A DNA stretch of 16,673 nucleotides, taken from the NCBI GenBank assembly GCA_028866355.1, contig JAGWIH010000018.1, positions 1-16,673 of the forward strand, written 5' to 3'. The notes beneath the pieces were generated by a model. It saw only the letters and a program-made list of their open reading frames with translations, ran no database searches and was not told the origin of the DNA. Position 1 is the stretch's first letter; every line of letters starts with the position of its first letter. This DNA is from Alphaproteobacteria bacterium. GTDB lineage: Bacteria > Pseudomonadota > Alphaproteobacteria > ATCC43930 > CGMCC-115725. The position numbers and the translations under genes were made by a program. Below are positions 1 through 7,095 of this stretch, piece after piece.

Positions 1-41
1 GCGGCGAACTCGGGCGGAAACGGCACGACGCCGGGCAGCAT
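1..41 (-). CDS. Start of a probable adenylate-forming (AMP-dependent) ligase, cut by window edge
   Basis: Only the first 13 codons are inside the window, reading MLPGVVPFPPEFA on the minus strand. The ATG overlaps the stop codon of the upstream dehydrogenase (TGATG), a typical sign of translational coupling in one operon. The N-terminus, with a Pro-Gly start, a V-P-F-P element and a P-E-F-A element, resembles what I remember of 2,3-dihydroxybenzoate-AMP ligase and related acyl-CoA ligase starts. That would fit activation of a carboxylic acid substrate. Thirteen residues cannot establish a family, so the function is a weak inference. The existence of a coupled reading frame is better supported than its identity. 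Confidence 0.35.
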   Translation of the reverse strand, partial: MLPGVVPFPPEFA

Positions 42-802
42 CAGGTCGAACTCGAAAATCCGCCATCGACGACGACGATCTCGCCGGTGACGAAACGGTT
101 GCCTTCGATGAGCGACAGCATCGTCTCGGCGACGTCTTCGGCCGTCACGACACGCTTCAGCGGCGTGAGCTTGGCGCGCCGGCCCATCAGATCGTCGTAC
201 TTGTCCTTGAGCATGCGCTTCATCCAATCGCCTTCCATCCAGCCCGGCGCCACGGCGTTGACGCGGATTTCAGGACCGAGATTGAACGCGAGCGTTTTGG
301 TCAGATTGACCACGGCCGCCTTGCTGGCGGCATAGGGCAGCGGCTGCGGACCCGGGCGCAAGCCGACAATGCTGGCGGTGTTGACGATCGCCGGATGCGG
401 CGCCTTGCGCAGCAGCGGCAACGCCGCGCGCGTCACCGAAAATATGCCGCGCACGTTGACCGCGAAGACGCGATCCCATTCTTCGACGGTCATCGCGTCG
501 AAATCCTTGGGCCGGACTTCGGTCGTCGTGCCGGCGTTGTTGATCAGCGCGTCGAGCCGCGCAAACTTCGCGGCGACTTCGGCGAGCATCGCGCGCACGG
601 CGGCGTCGTCAGCGACGTCGCATTGGCAAAGCAGCGTTTGCGCTCCGAGTTTCTGCGCTTGCTCCGCGACCTCGCGCGCGGGTCCGGCGCTGCGGCTGTA
701 ATTGATGGCGACGTCGTAGTCGGCGCGCGCCAGCGCCACGGCCGCCGCAGCGCCGATGCCGCTTGCGGCGCCGGTCACCAATGCCGTCTTGCGCTGCGCC
801 AT
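41..802 (-). CDS. SDR-family NAD(P)-dependent oxidoreductase
   Basis: A 253-residue cytosolic classical short-chain dehydrogenase/reductase, the usual length for the family. It would oxidise an alcohol or reduce a ketone on a small substrate using NAD(P). Visible motifs: the cofactor-binding TGAASGIG at residues 10-17, NNAG at 88-91, Asn116, and the catalytic Ser144, Tyr157 and Lys161 (YAASK), ending with the family-typical VVDGG. The frame stays open a further 130 codons upstream, but that part runs antisense through the divergent regulator. The ATG at 802 has a purine-rich GGAG site just upstream and starts directly at the family N-terminus. It is divergent from a TetR gene, with a palindromic operator between them, so TetR control is likely. 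The next gene overlaps its stop codon. The exact substrate is unknown; many such proteins are annotated FabG-like without being the fatty-acid enzyme. Confidence 0.92.
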   Translation of the reverse strand: MAQRKTALVTGAASGIGAAAAVALARADYDVAINYSRSAGPAREVAEQAQKLGAQTLLCQCDVADDAAVRAMLAEVAAKFARLDALINNAGTTTEVRPKDFDAMTVEEWDRVFAVNVRGIFSVTRAALPLLRKAPHPAIVNTASIVGLRPGPQPLPYAASKAAVVNLTKTLAFNLGPEIRVNAVAPGWMEGDWMKRMLKDKYDDLMGRRAKLTPLKRVVTAEDVAETMLSLIEGNRFVTGEIVVVDGGFSSST

Positions 803-845
803 TCTCCGCGCTCCCCTTGCGTCGAGCGTCGACACCGGATTATTT

Positions 846-857
846 TGAACGTGTTCA
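846..857. promoter_or_regulatory. Putative TetR operator, site 1 (SDR/TetR divergent region)
   Basis: TGAACGTGTTCA: five-base inverted arms around GT, in the 120-bp region between the divergent SDR and TetR genes. A TATTTT element at 841-846 with TTGCGT at 817-822 (18-bp spacer) could be the TetR promoter, which this site would overlap. On the minus strand a TTGACA (886 down to 881) faces the SDR gene, though its -10 is poor. The same core recurs at 1618-1629 and 3496-3507. Binding by the adjacent regulator is inferred. Confidence 0.6.
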
Positions 858-922
858 CTTTTGGCCTGGGCCCGCGCCACTGTCAAGCGCGGGCGCCGGC
901 CGACGCAAAGGAGACGTCGCCC

Positions 923-1579
923 GTGGCGGCACCGATGGCGCGTGGCGGCGGCCGCACGGTCGAGGGCGGCCTGCGCGAGCGCAGCAAGGCCCGCCGGCTC
1001 GGCAACATCCGCCGGGCTGCGCGCGAGCTGTTCGTCGAGAAGGGTTATGACGCCACCACGACGCGCGCCATCGCCAAGCGTGCGGGCGTGGGCCTCGGCA
1101 CGCTCTTCACCTATGCAGCCGACAAGCGCGACCTGCTGTTCCTGATCTTCAACGACGAGCTGATCGAGCTCGCGGCGCAAGCTTTCGCGCAATCGTCATC
1201 GGCGCCGGCGCTCGTCGACCGGCTGGTCGCTGTGTTCCACGACTTCTATGCCTATTTCACGCGGCAGCCGAACCTCGCGCGTTTCCTGCTGCGCGAGCTG
1301 ACCTTCTACACGCATGGGCCGGAAGCGCGCCGTTTTCAGGCGCATCGCGATCGGATCGTTGCCGGCGTCGCCGCGGTTGTGGCGCGCGCCCGTGCCGAGG
1401 GAATCATCGTCGCGGCCGGCGACGACAGGCTGGTCGCCCGAGCGATCTTCGACATCTACAGCGCCGAAGTGCGTCGCTGGCTCGCCGACGATCAGAACGA
1501 ACCTAATCTCGCGCACGGGCTGACGGCGCTCCGCCGCGTGCTGCAGGTTCTGGTCGACGGTTTGCAGCCGCGCCGCTGA
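923..1579 (+). CDS. TetR/AcrR-family transcriptional regulator
   Basis: A 218-residue one-component regulator of normal family length. The N-terminal helix-turn-helix domain is clear: residues about 28-72 carry the signature ARELFVEKGYDATTTRAIA, then AGVGLGTLFTYAADKRDLL, where the recognition helix and the Tyr/Lys end are typical of TetR_N. The rest is an alpha-helical ligand and dimer domain with no recognisable subfamily. I chose GTG 923 because AAAGGAG at 907-913 sits 9 bases ahead. The ATG at 935 is the alternative, and the longer open frame upstream is antisense to the dehydrogenase. It is divergent from the SDR gene and upstream of a binding-protein gene. Three copies of TGAAC-RY-GTTC in the surrounding intergenic regions make it a probable autorepressor and local repressor. 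The ligand is unknown. Confidence 0.9.
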   Translation: MAAPMARGGGRTVEGGLRERSKARRLGNIRRAARELFVEKGYDATTTRAIAKRAGVGLGTLFTYAADKRDLLFLIFNDELIELAAQAFAQSSSAPALVDRLVAVFHDFYAYFTRQPNLARFLLRELTFYTHGPEARRFQAHRDRIVAGVAAVVARARAEGIIVAAGDDRLVARAIFDIYSAEVRRWLADDQNEPNLAHGLTALRRVLQVLVDGLQPRR

Positions 1580-1589
1580 CCCCCTCAGC

Positions 1590-1618
1590 TTGACAAAGCG
1601 CAGACCGGATCCAATAGT
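1590..1618 (+). promoter_or_regulatory. Sigma70-type promoter for the substrate-binding protein gene
   Basis: A perfect TTGACA (1590-1595) is followed after 17 bases by AATAGT (1613-1618, four of six matches to TATAAT). The predicted start of transcription, about seven bases on, falls inside the palindrome at 1618-1629, so bound regulator would block initiation. It begins 11 bases after the TetR stop codon, giving the downstream gene its own promoter with a leader of roughly 85 bases. Confidence 0.6.
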
Positions 1619-1629
1619 GAACGCGTTCT
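1618..1629. promoter_or_regulatory. Putative TetR operator, site 2 (binding-protein promoter)
   Basis: TGAACGCGTTCT, whose core GAACGCGTTC is a perfect 10-bp palindrome. It overlaps the last base of the -10 element and covers the expected transcription start. That is a classical repressor position. It matches site 1 in both arms and differs only in the central dinucleotide and the last base. Confidence 0.6.
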
Positions 1630-1710
1630 AAAATACCTGCCGCGGCGCGGTCCGGCACACGGATCGCGGACGAAAAACGACGGCGGGCGCTCACTCTCAG
1701 GGGAGGACCA

Positions 1711-2727
1711 ATGCGTGTGATCCGTTCCGCGCTCGCCGCGTGCATCGCGGCGGCGTTCGCTTGTGTCGCGCTGTCGGCGCAGGCCGACCCGATCAAGATC
1801 AGTCTCAGCTACGTCGTCCCGGTCGCCAATTGGTCGTCGCTCTTGCCGACCAAGCCCGAGCTAATGACGCACATGGGCAAGAGCTACACGCTCGAGGTGA
1901 CGCGCTTCCAGGGCACGCCGCAGATGATCACGGCGCTGGCCAGCGATCAGCTCGACATCGGCGACCTGGCTTATTCGTCGCTGGCGCTCGCCATCCAGAA
2001 CGCGGGGCTCGACGATCTACGTGTCATCAGCGACGACTTCCAGGACGGCGTGCCCGGCTACTACACCGATCAATATTTCGTCCGCAACGACAGCGGCATC
2101 AAAACGGTCGAAGATCTCAAGGGTAAGGTGCTGGCGACCAACGTCGCCGGCAGTGCCGTCGACATCGCCATGCGCGCCATGCTGCGCAAGCATCACCTGG
2201 ACGACCGGAAAGACGTCACCATCGTCGAGGCGGCGTTCCCGAACATGCGCAACATGCTCGACGAGAAAAAGGTCGCGCTCATTCCCGGCGTTCTGCCGTT
2301 CTCGACCAATCCCGATCTGTTGAAGACGGCGCATCCGCTGTTCACACAGAAGGAAGCAGTCGGCCGGACGCAGATGATCGTCTGGGTCGCACGCAGCGGC
2401 TGGCTGAAGAAGAACCGCGCCGCAATGGTCGATTTCATGGAAGACACGATCCGTGTCATGCGGTGGTTCCAGGATCCTAAGAACCACGCCGAAGCGGTGC
2501 AGATCGCGGTCAACCTGACCAAAATTCCGGCACCGGTGTGGGACTCCTGGCTCTTCGTCAAGGGCAAGGACTACTACCGCAATCCGGACGCGCTGCCCGA
2601 TCTTAAGGCCTTGCAGGCCAACATCGAAACCCAACGCGAGCTGGGCTTCCTGACCAAGGATATCAAGATCGCCAAATACACCGATTTGAGCATCACCAAG
2701 GAAGCGGCGGCGCGCATCAAGCCGTAA
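1711..2727 (+). CDS. ABC transporter substrate-binding protein, NMT1/SsuA-like
   Basis: A 338-residue exported periplasmic binding protein. A Sec signal peptide spans residues 1 to about 26 (positive MRVIR start, alanine-rich core, cleavage after AQA). The mature part starts with the first beta strand DPIKISLSYV and shows the NMT1/taurine-nitrate type pattern: QMITALASDQLDIGDLAY near residues 71-88, then an ED-LKGKVLATN segment, which in this family lines the ligand cleft. Such proteins deliver small anionic or aromatic ligands to an ABC permease. No permease or ATPase gene lies next to it, so the partner is elsewhere. The start is fixed by a strong GGGGAGGA at 1700-1707. It has its own promoter with an overlapping palindromic operator and ends at a strong terminator, so it is monocistronic. 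Ligand unknown. Confidence 0.85.
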   Translation: MRVIRSALAACIAAAFACVALSAQADPIKISLSYVVPVANWSSLLPTKPELMTHMGKSYTLEVTRFQGTPQMITALASDQLDIGDLAYSSLALAIQNAGLDDLRVISDDFQDGVPGYYTDQYFVRNDSGIKTVEDLKGKVLATNVAGSAVDIAMRAMLRKHHLDDRKDVTIVEAAFPNMRNMLDEKKVALIPGVLPFSTNPDLLKTAHPLFTQKEAVGRTQMIVWVARSGWLKKNRAAMVDFMEDTIRVMRWFQDPKNHAEAVQIAVNLTKIPAPVWDSWLFVKGKDYYRNPDALPDLKALQANIETQRELGFLTKDIKIAKYTDLSITKEAAARIKP

Positions 2728-2756
2728 TCGTCACATACTGGCGATCGCGCGAGGGG

Positions 2757-2788
2757 ATAGGCGGGCCTGTGGGCCCGCCTATTTTTTT
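2757..2788 (+). terminator. Rho-independent terminator after the binding-protein gene
   Basis: A perfect 11-bp GC-rich stem (2757-2767 with 2772-2782), a TGTG loop and a run of T to 2788. It lies 30 bases after the stop codon. Its right arm and T-run are also the last codons and stop (TAG) of the convergent DUF1275 gene. On the minus strand the hairpin is not followed by T, so it acts mainly rightward. Confidence 0.9.
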
Positions 2789-3435
2789 CGTGGCTCTGGA
2801 TCACGTGCCTCGATCAAACCAAGCAGCGCGGCGGCCGCGAGTATCGCGCCGGCCGGCAGCAGCAACGGCATGCCAAGCCGCTCAAGCGCGACGCCGCCAA
2901 CGCCAGCGCCAATGAGATAGCCGCTCCAGGTCAGCGCGTGGTGGACGTTGGCCTCGTGCACGTGCGGTTCGGCGCGGCCGCCGCCGAGAACGGTCGTCAC
3001 CATGCCTTCGGCCAGCCGCACGATGGTGCCGGTGATGACGATGGTTTGCAGACTGATTGAACGGAACCGCACCACCGCCGCGCCTTGCAGCCCCATCACC
3101 ACCGCCAGAAGCACCAGCGCCTCGATCCGCGACGACGGCGCCACGACGAGCACCAGGAGCAGTACACCGCCAAGCAGCAATGGCAGCGAGCCGCGGCCAC
3201 TGACGCGTTTGAGCAGCGCGCCGATCAGCGCGCCAGCCGCGAAGGCGCCAACCGTCAGGACATAATGGGCTGACAAAGCGGCGTCGCCATGCGCTGCCGC
3301 GACGCCGAGCAGCACGGTCGTCCCAGTCATGTTGGCGACGAAAACGTGGCCCAAACTTATATAGCCGTAGGCGTCGACAAAGCCGGCGCCGAGCGCGAGC
3401 AGCGCCGCCAGCAACAGCGATTCAAACAAAGCCAT
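2779..3435 (-). CDS. YoaK/DUF1275-family membrane protein
   Basis: A 218-residue inner-membrane protein with about six hydrophobic helices. The N-terminal signature GAGFVDAYGYISLGHVFVAN followed by MTGTTV (about residues 16-41) is diagnostic for DUF1275 (YoaK). The family's transport substrate or enzymatic role is not established. The ATG at 3435 was chosen because the first helix begins right after it and a GGGGAG site lies upstream; the longer frame to 3651 runs through the divergent promoter region and is not credible. The gene is convergent with the binding-protein gene, sharing its terminator, and divergent from cydA. A copy of the local palindrome lies in its probable promoter, suggesting it belongs to the same regulon as the SDR and binding protein. 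A transport-related role in that system is inference. Confidence 0.87.
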   Translation of the reverse strand: MALFESLLLAALLALGAGFVDAYGYISLGHVFVANMTGTTVLLGVAAAHGDAALSAHYVLTVGAFAAGALIGALLKRVSGRGSLPLLLGGVLLLVLVVAPSSRIEALVLLAVVMGLQGAAVVRFRSISLQTIVITGTIVRLAEGMVTTVLGGGRAEPHVHEANVHHALTWSGYLIGAGVGGVALERLGMPLLLPAGAILAAAALLGLIEARDPEPRKK

Positions 3436-3488
3436 TGCGTCGCTCTCCCCTGCTATCGCGCCATCGTATGCGTAGGCCGCTTCCAGGC

Positions 3489-3517
3489 ACCATACTGAAC
3501 ATGTTCGCAGGCAACAA
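3489..3517 (-). promoter_or_regulatory. Candidate promoter for the DUF1275 gene
   Basis: Read on the minus strand: TTGTTG (3517 to 3512), a 17-base spacer, then TATGGT (3494 to 3489, four of six matches). The -35 is weak. What makes it worth noting is that the palindrome at 3496-3507 fills the spacer, the usual place for a TetR-type repressor. Confidence 0.35.
3496..3507. promoter_or_regulatory. Putative TetR operator, site 3 (DUF1275/cydA divergent region)
   Basis: TGAACATGTTCG with a perfect 10-bp palindromic core (GAACATGTTC). It is about 60 bases ahead of the DUF1275 start and about 135 bases ahead of cydA. Position favours control of DUF1275, but an effect on cydA is not excluded. Confidence 0.5.
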
Positions 3518-3538
3518 ATTCCGACCCAAAATCGTTGG

Positions 3539-3567
3539 CTGACAGACAGATCGACGCGCGACATCAT
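3539..3567 (+). promoter_or_regulatory. Candidate promoter for cydAB
   Basis: CTGACA (3539-3544, five of six) and CATCAT (3562-3567, four of six) with a 17-base spacer, about 75 bases before the cydA start. I see no FNR-type TTGAT-N4-ATCAA box nearby. The assignment is tentative. Confidence 0.25.
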
Positions 3568-3641
3568 ATGCCGAACCGTTTGCGGCGCGCCCGGCTTAAA
3601 GTGCAGCCTTAGTCCAGTCGAATATCGGGACGGAGCCTTCG

Positions 3642-5048
3642 ATGTCGACAACCGTGGCGACGCTCAGCCCTTTGTTGCTTTCGCGGCTGCAATTTGCCTG
3701 GGTGATCGCCTGGCACATCCTGCTTCCCGCATTTACCATCGGCACGGCGTCGTTCATCGCCTTGCTCGAAGGCCTGCATCTCGTCACCCGGCGTGACATC
3801 TATTTCCGTCTTTCGACATTTTGGACCCGCATCTTCGCGATTGCCTTCGGCATGGGCGTTGTCTCCGGCATCGTCATGCCGTTTCAATTCGGCACCAACT
3901 GGAGCCGCTACGCCGATGCTACGGCGAACGTCTTGTCGCCGCTGTTTGCCTATGAAGGCATCATGGCGTTTTTTCTCGAATCGGCGTTTCTCGGTGTGCT
4001 GCTGTTCGGACGCAAACTGGTGCCACGGTGGGCGCATTTCGTCGCTGCGCTCATGGTTGCACTTGGCACGTTATTCTCGGCGTTCTGGATTCTCGCCGCC
4101 AACAGCTGGATGCAGACGCCGGATGGATACGTGGTGATCGACGGCCGGTTCTTTCCAGCCGACTGGTTGCGGATCATCTTCAATCCGTCGTTTCCATACC
4201 GCTTCGCGCACACCGTCGTCGGGTTCTATGTCACCACCGGTTTCGTCGTCATTGGCGTCGCCGCCTATTATTTGCGGCGCGGCCGCTTTGCCGAAGAAAG
4301 CCGCGTCATGTTGTCGATGACATTGTGGCTTCTCACCGTCCTCGTGCCGCTACAGATCTTTCTCGGCGACCAACACGGACTCAACACGCTCCAGTACCAG
4401 CCGGCGAAACTGGCGGCGATCGAGGCGCATTGGACGACCGGGTCACACGTGCCGTTGATCCTTTTTGCCATTCCCGACCAAGCGGCCGCGACCAACCGCG
4501 ACACAATCGAGATTCCGGATTTCGGCAGCCTGATCCTGACCCACGATCCGAATGGAACCGTCCGCGGCCTGAAGGATTGGCCGCGCGACCAATGGCCGCC
4601 GGTAGCGATCCCGTTCTTCGCCTTTCGCATCATGGTCGGCATCGGCTTACTGATGCTGGCGCTGGTCGCCGCGAGCTGGTGGCTCAGAGCGCGCGATCGG
4701 CTACATGCCGTTTGGTTCCTGCGCCTGTGTGAGCTCGCCTCGCCGGCCGGGTTCGTCGCCGTCATCGCCGGCTGGACGACCACCGAGGTCGGGCGCCAAC
4801 CGTGGACCGTCTACGGGCTGCTCCGCACCGCTGATTCGGTGTCGCCGGCGCTGACCGGAATCGACGTCATGCTGTCGCTCGCCGGTTACGTTCTGGTCTA
4901 CCTGCTCATCTACCCGGTCGGGCTGACGATGATGGCGCGGGTCGTTCGGCGCGGACCGACCGAAGCGCCCGACGAGCCGATCGCCAGCGGCCGGCCGGAA
5001 GGTCCGGTGCGCGCCTTGCCGGTCGCCGGTACGGAGGATTCCGCATGA
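3642..5048 (+). CDS. cydA: Cytochrome bd-type quinol oxidase subunit I (CioA-like, short Q-loop)
   Basis: A 468-residue inner-membrane protein carrying the haems of a bd-type terminal oxidase, which oxidises quinol and reduces oxygen to water. The expected haem ligands are present: His25 in AWHILLPAFTIG, His190 in RFAHTVVGFY, and Met331 in FRIMVGIG. Conserved acidic residues Glu105 and Glu113 (FAYEGIMAFFLES), quinol-loop residues Lys256 and Glu261 (QPAKLAAIEAHW) and the GWTTTEVGRQPW signature at 377-388 are also present. The loop is short compared with the roughly 520-residue E. coli CydA, as in the cyanide-insensitive (CioA) group. A GGACGGAG site precedes the ATG. It overlaps cydB by ATGA. 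Cyanide insensitivity is an inference from subgroup, not visible directly. Confidence 0.96.
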   Translation: MSTTVATLSPLLLSRLQFAWVIAWHILLPAFTIGTASFIALLEGLHLVTRRDIYFRLSTFWTRIFAIAFGMGVVSGIVMPFQFGTNWSRYADATANVLSPLFAYEGIMAFFLESAFLGVLLFGRKLVPRWAHFVAALMVALGTLFSAFWILAANSWMQTPDGYVVIDGRFFPADWLRIIFNPSFPYRFAHTVVGFYVTTGFVVIGVAAYYLRRGRFAEESRVMLSMTLWLLTVLVPLQIFLGDQHGLNTLQYQPAKLAAIEAHWTTGSHVPLILFAIPDQAAATNRDTIEIPDFGSLILTHDPNGTVRGLKDWPRDQWPPVAIPFFAFRIMVGIGLLMLALVAASWWLRARDRLHAVWFLRLCELASPAGFVAVIAGWTTTEVGRQPWTVYGLLRTADSVSPALTGIDVMLSLAGYVLVYLLIYPVGLTMMARVVRRGPTEAPDEPIASGRPEGPVRALPVAGTEDSA

Positions 5049-6058
5049 CCGTGCTGCCGTTCGATTTTGTGCCCTTGTGGACCGTCATTCTCGGTTTCGG
5101 CGTGTTTTATTACGTGCTGTTCGACGGCTTCGATCTTGGCGTCGGTATTCTCTACGGCTTCGCGCCGGATCGCGCCGCGCGCAACCTCATCATGAATTCA
5201 ATTGCGCCGGTCTGGGACGGCAACGAGACCTGGCTGGTGCTCGGCGGCGTCGGCCTTCTGGCGGCCTTCCCGTTGGCCTTCGCCGTCATTTTGCCGGCGG
5301 TCTATTTCCCGATCCTGGTGATGCTATTGGCCCTCGTCTTCCGCGGCGTCGCGTTCGAGTTCCATTATCGCGACGTCGAGCACCGGACCTTTTGGGACCA
5401 CGCCTTCTGCTATGGCTCGGCGCTCGCGACCTTTGCCCAAGGCGTCGTGCTTGGGGCGTTTATCCAGGGATTCCAAGTCGACGGCCGGCAGTTCAGCGGC
5501 AGCGCGTTCGACTGTTTCACGCCGTTCTCGCTGTTCACAGGGCTGGCGCTACTTTTCGGCTACGGCCTGGTCGGCACCGGTTGGCTGATCATGAAGACCG
5601 AAGGCGATCTGCAAAACTGGGCACGCCGGCTCGGCCGTTATTGCTTTATCGGCGTGCTCGTCGCCGTCGTCGTGGTCAGTCTGTGGACGCCGTTGGCCGA
5701 GCCGTACATCGCGCACCGTTGGTTCGCCTGGCCCAATATCGGATTCCTGTCGCCGGTGCCGATCATCACCGCCGTGCTAGCATTTTGGGAGTGGCGATCA
5801 CTCAACAATCGCTCCGAGGCGGCGCCGTTTATCGGCGCGATCGGGCTCTTTCTCATGTCCTATTTCGGCATCACCATCAGCCTGTGGCCGATGATCGTGC
5901 CGTACAAATTCACGCTCTGGCAGGCTGCGTCGGCGCCCAGTACGCAGGCCTTCCTATTGGTAGGCACGCTGTTCTTGTTGCCGGTCATCCTCATGTATAC
6001 CGGCTGGTCGTATTGGGTGTTCCGCGGCAAGGTGCGCGCCGATATCGGCTATCACTGA
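5045..6058 (+). CDS. cydB: Cytochrome bd-type quinol oxidase subunit II (CioB-like)
   Basis: A 337-residue multi-span membrane partner of subunit I. The family signatures FDGFDLGVG (26-34), WDGNETWL (57-64) and FRGVAFEF (99-106) are intact, and hydrophobic segments run to the C-terminus. Length is normal for CioB. Its ATG overlaps the cydA stop (ATGA), so the two subunits are translationally coupled. No cydX-like small peptide gene and no cydDC assembly genes follow; in cyanide-insensitive oxidases cydX is often absent. The MscS gene begins 45 bases downstream with no terminator between, so it is probably co-transcribed. Confidence 0.96.
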   Translation: MTVLPFDFVPLWTVILGFGVFYYVLFDGFDLGVGILYGFAPDRAARNLIMNSIAPVWDGNETWLVLGGVGLLAAFPLAFAVILPAVYFPILVMLLALVFRGVAFEFHYRDVEHRTFWDHAFCYGSALATFAQGVVLGAFIQGFQVDGRQFSGSAFDCFTPFSLFTGLALLFGYGLVGTGWLIMKTEGDLQNWARRLGRYCFIGVLVAVVVVSLWTPLAEPYIAHRWFAWPNIGFLSPVPIITAVLAFWEWRSLNNRSEAAPFIGAIGLFLMSYFGITISLWPMIVPYKFTLWQAASAPSTQAFLLVGTLFLLPVILMYTGWSYWVFRGKVRADIGYH

Positions 6059-6103
6059 GCGCCGTTGACATCGCGGCCGCGGTCGGCATGATCGCCGCGC
6101 ACC

Positions 6104-6979
6104 ATGTCGAACGACGTCACTCTGCAACACCTGACTCACATGGCCGACGTAATCTGGCAATGGGCGGAGACCTTCATGCCGAGGGTGCTCGCTTCGCTGG
6201 CGGTCCTCGTCGTGGGCTTCATCGTCGCCAGCTGGATCGAGCGTGCGCTACGCCGGCTCCTCGGCGGCGTCGGTCACGTCGATCCGATGCTGAAGCCGAT
6301 TCTCGGCGCAGCGGTGCGCTACGCCATCGTCATTCTGACAGTGATCGTGGCACTGAGTCAGCTCGGCATCCAGACCGCCTCGCTGCTCGCCGTGGTCGGC
6401 GCCGCCGGTCTCGCCGTCGGTCTGGCGCTGCAAGGCACGCTGTCGAACATCGCCGCCGGCATCATGCTGCTGTGGCTTCGGCCGTTTCGCATCGGCGACT
6501 ACATCGAAGTCGGCGGCCAGAGCGGCACGGTCGAGGAAATCGGCCTGTTCAATTGCCGCTTGCGCACGTTCGACGGACTGTTCCTGTTCATGCCCAATTC
6601 GGCGATCTGGAACACACCGCTCAAAAACGATACGCGCAACGGCGGCCGGCTGCTGAACGTCGATGTCAACCTGCCCGCCACCGCCGATCTCGAGCGGGCG
6701 CGAAAGACGTTGATCGAGGTCGCGACCAAGGTTCCGGGCGTGATGTCGGCGCCCGCGCCGCAGACTTTTCTCGCGAGCCTCGCTGGCGACGCCCTGGTGT
6801 TGAGTCTGATGGTGTGGACGACGGCATACGATATCGGCAAGGTCGAACGCGCCATCGTCGAAGGCATCAGGCGCGCGCTCGACGCGCTTGGCGACGATTT
6901 CAAACCGACCCAGATCGTCCGCACTGTGCCACCGGACAACGACCCGTCGCGCTTCCTCGGCAGTGATTCGATGCACTGA
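6104..6979 (+). CDS. MscS-family mechanosensitive ion channel
   Basis: A 291-residue inner-membrane channel, about the size of E. coli MscS (286). Helices lie at about 28-45, 68-87 and 93-123. The pore helix is typical, with small residues and glycines (GAAGLAVGLALQGTLSNIAA), then RPFRIGDYIEVGG and GTVEEIGLFNCRLRTFDG of the beta domain, and a soluble alpha/beta C-terminal vestibule. It opens on membrane tension to release solutes during hypo-osmotic shock. ATG 6104 is the first possible start: an in-frame stop lies just upstream at 6089-6091. The Shine-Dalgarno is weak, consistent with translation following cydB 45 bases away. A functional link to the oxidase is not obvious. Confidence 0.94.
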   Translation: MSNDVTLQHLTHMADVIWQWAETFMPRVLASLAVLVVGFIVASWIERALRRLLGGVGHVDPMLKPILGAAVRYAIVILTVIVALSQLGIQTASLLAVVGAAGLAVGLALQGTLSNIAAGIMLLWLRPFRIGDYIEVGGQSGTVEEIGLFNCRLRTFDGLFLFMPNSAIWNTPLKNDTRNGGRLLNVDVNLPATADLERARKTLIEVATKVPGVMSAPAPQTFLASLAGDALVLSLMVWTTAYDIGKVERAIVEGIRRALDALGDDFKPTQIVRTVPPDNDPSRFLGSDSMH

Positions 6980-6997
6980 GCGCCCTTGCGCCTTGGT

Positions 6998-7019
6998 CGT
7001 GCCGGGTTACCGCGGCACG
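6998..7019 (+). terminator. Hairpin downstream of the MscS gene, possible terminator
   Basis: A 7-bp perfect stem (6998-7004 with 7013-7019) around a GGTTACCG loop. It is extended outward by a second imperfect stem pairing the bases around 6986-6992 with 7020-7026. It lies about 20 bases after the stop codon of the cydAB-mscS unit. No T-run follows, so it could be a Rho-dependent end or an RNA-stabilising 3' structure rather than an intrinsic terminator. Confidence 0.35.
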
Positions 7020-7095
7020 GTGCAAAGCGGACAGAAAATTGCCGGTGATTTCATATTTCGGCCATTGACGGCGGCGCCAGGAGGATTAGCGTTTG

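Noticed and set aside
395..922. N-terminal extension of the TetR frame across the SDR gene
   Set aside because: It is antisense to the SDR catalytic region and operator; the GTG at 923 has its own Shine-Dalgarno and gives a normal TetR length.
803..1192. N-terminal extension of the SDR frame into the TetR gene
   Set aside because: The SDR fold starts at residue 1 of the 253-residue product from ATG 802, and the extension is antisense to the helix-turn-helix.
2017..2634. A 205-codon minus-strand frame inside the binding-protein gene
   Set aside because: It is a shadow frame with no start signal or recognisable motif, fully covered by the binding-protein gene.
5077..6966. A 629-codon open frame on the plus strand spanning cydB and the MscS gene
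   Set aside because: It is the +2 shadow of two well-supported membrane protein genes; the translation is extremely Arg-rich with no domain.
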